A stretch of 64,000 bases of DNA from Formosa algae (lineage in GTDB: Bacteria > Bacteroidota > Bacteroidia > Flavobacteriales > Flavobacteriaceae), in the NCBI RefSeq assembly GCF_001439665.1, contig NZ_LMAK01000003.1:1-64000 (forward strand). The letters are read 5' to 3'. Positions 63,757 to 64,000 of the stretch are shown here, piece after piece. The translations under genes were made by a program, and so were the position numbers. The stretch's first letter is position 1. Each line of letters opens with the position of its first letter. Under the pieces are notes generated by a model that made no database searches, was not told the origin of the DNA, and was given only the letters and a program-made list of their open reading frames with translations.

Positions 63757-64000
63757 TAGTAATTATAATAAGGTGAAATTAAAACATACACGATAACTCC
63801 GGTAACAGCAACATATAGCCACAGCGGGAAGGTGATTTTAGCAATTTTTCTATGTCTAACAATATCATTTGTTATACCACGTACATAAGTGATTAAAACA
63901 AACGGAATCACAACTACAGATAATACTATATGTGTGAATAAAATAAAATAGTATATATATTTTATAGCGCCTTCTCCTCCAAACGTAGTAGAATCACTCG
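63756..64000 (-). CDS. DUF420 membrane protein, partial
   Basis: The C-terminal 81 residues of a frame that enters from the right edge and stops at 63758-63756. It shows membrane helices and the segment VLITYVRGITNDIVRHRKIA, then FPLWLYVAVTGVIVYVLI, which fits DUF420, a small multi-helix protein often near cytochrome c oxidase assembly genes. The start lies outside the window. The stop overlaps the next gene's ATG. Confidence 0.82.
   Translation of the reverse strand, partial: SDSTTFGGEGAIKYIYYFILFTHIVLSVVVIPFVLITYVRGITNDIVRHRKIAKITFPLWLYVAVTGVIVYVLISPYYNY

Noticed and set aside
1-64000. CRISPR arrays, insertion sequences and toxin-antitoxin pairs
   Set aside because: I found no regularly spaced repeats, transposase-like frames or paired small genes of that kind.

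Overview
The window is AT-rich chromosomal DNA from a member of Bacteroidota, almost certainly family Flavobacteriaceae. The evidence is a GLPGLI-family protein, a PorP/SprF type IX secretion protein, a DUF6089-uppS-bamA-OmpH-OmpH-murI envelope cluster, a short primary sigma factor without region 1.1, several TTG starts, and promoters of the Bacteroidota form TAnnTTTG. No genus can be named from sequence alone. It is mostly a housekeeping region. I see no prophage, transposase, CRISPR array or recognisable defence locus.

Layout. 1-5846 (mostly minus): membrane pyrophosphatase hppA (cut by the left edge), soluble ppa, a DUF5686 outer-membrane protein and pdhB. 5937-13498: a shortened GLPGLI gene, etfBA behind a 26-bp perfect palindrome, a folded 132-nt intergenic element, a bifunctional-nuclease-domain protein, a nucleoside transporter, thyA, a small CBM48 protein and a 2TM-DHFR fusion. 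13586-21235: FAD oxidoreductase, fabD, lspA, galE with a DegT aminotransferase, waaA, and a repetitive Ala/Asp-rich lipoprotein. 21300-28795: small secreted protein, aldo/keto reductase, class A PBP, patatin-Omp85 protein, a decayed minus-strand gene, then tandem tRNA-Leu(TAA) genes and tRNA-Gly(GCC). 28928-41995: mutS, a SpoU methyltransferase, a folK-deoxynucleoside kinase fusion, a queuosine-precursor transporter, rpoD, rpsU, DUF2797, GH3, and tig-clpP-clpX. 42029-51942: hydrolase, pdxJ, CBS protein, nadK, DUF6089, uppS, bamA, two OmpH/Skp proteins, murI. 51939-64000: gamma carbonic anhydrase, PorP/SprF, Nfu, MscS, tsaB, a six-gene MacAB/TolC-like export operon, and the start of a respiratory-type neighbourhood (DUF420).

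How genes fit together. Nucleoside import, thymidylate synthase, DHFR, HPPK and deoxynucleoside kinase form a scattered folate/dTMP set. BamA, its OmpH chaperones, UppS, MurI, LspA, WaaA and the class A PBP build the envelope. Tig-ClpP-ClpX is a protein quality-control operon. The two pyrophosphatases both drain PPi.

The least explained items are the folded element at 8628-8759, the palindrome at 6751-6776, the tandem tRNA-Leu/terminator duplication, the frameshifted gene remnant at 27769-28149, a UUCG-loop terminator lying inside the convergent tsaB gene, and hairpins in both spacers of the clp operon. No clearly novel multi-gene system is visible.
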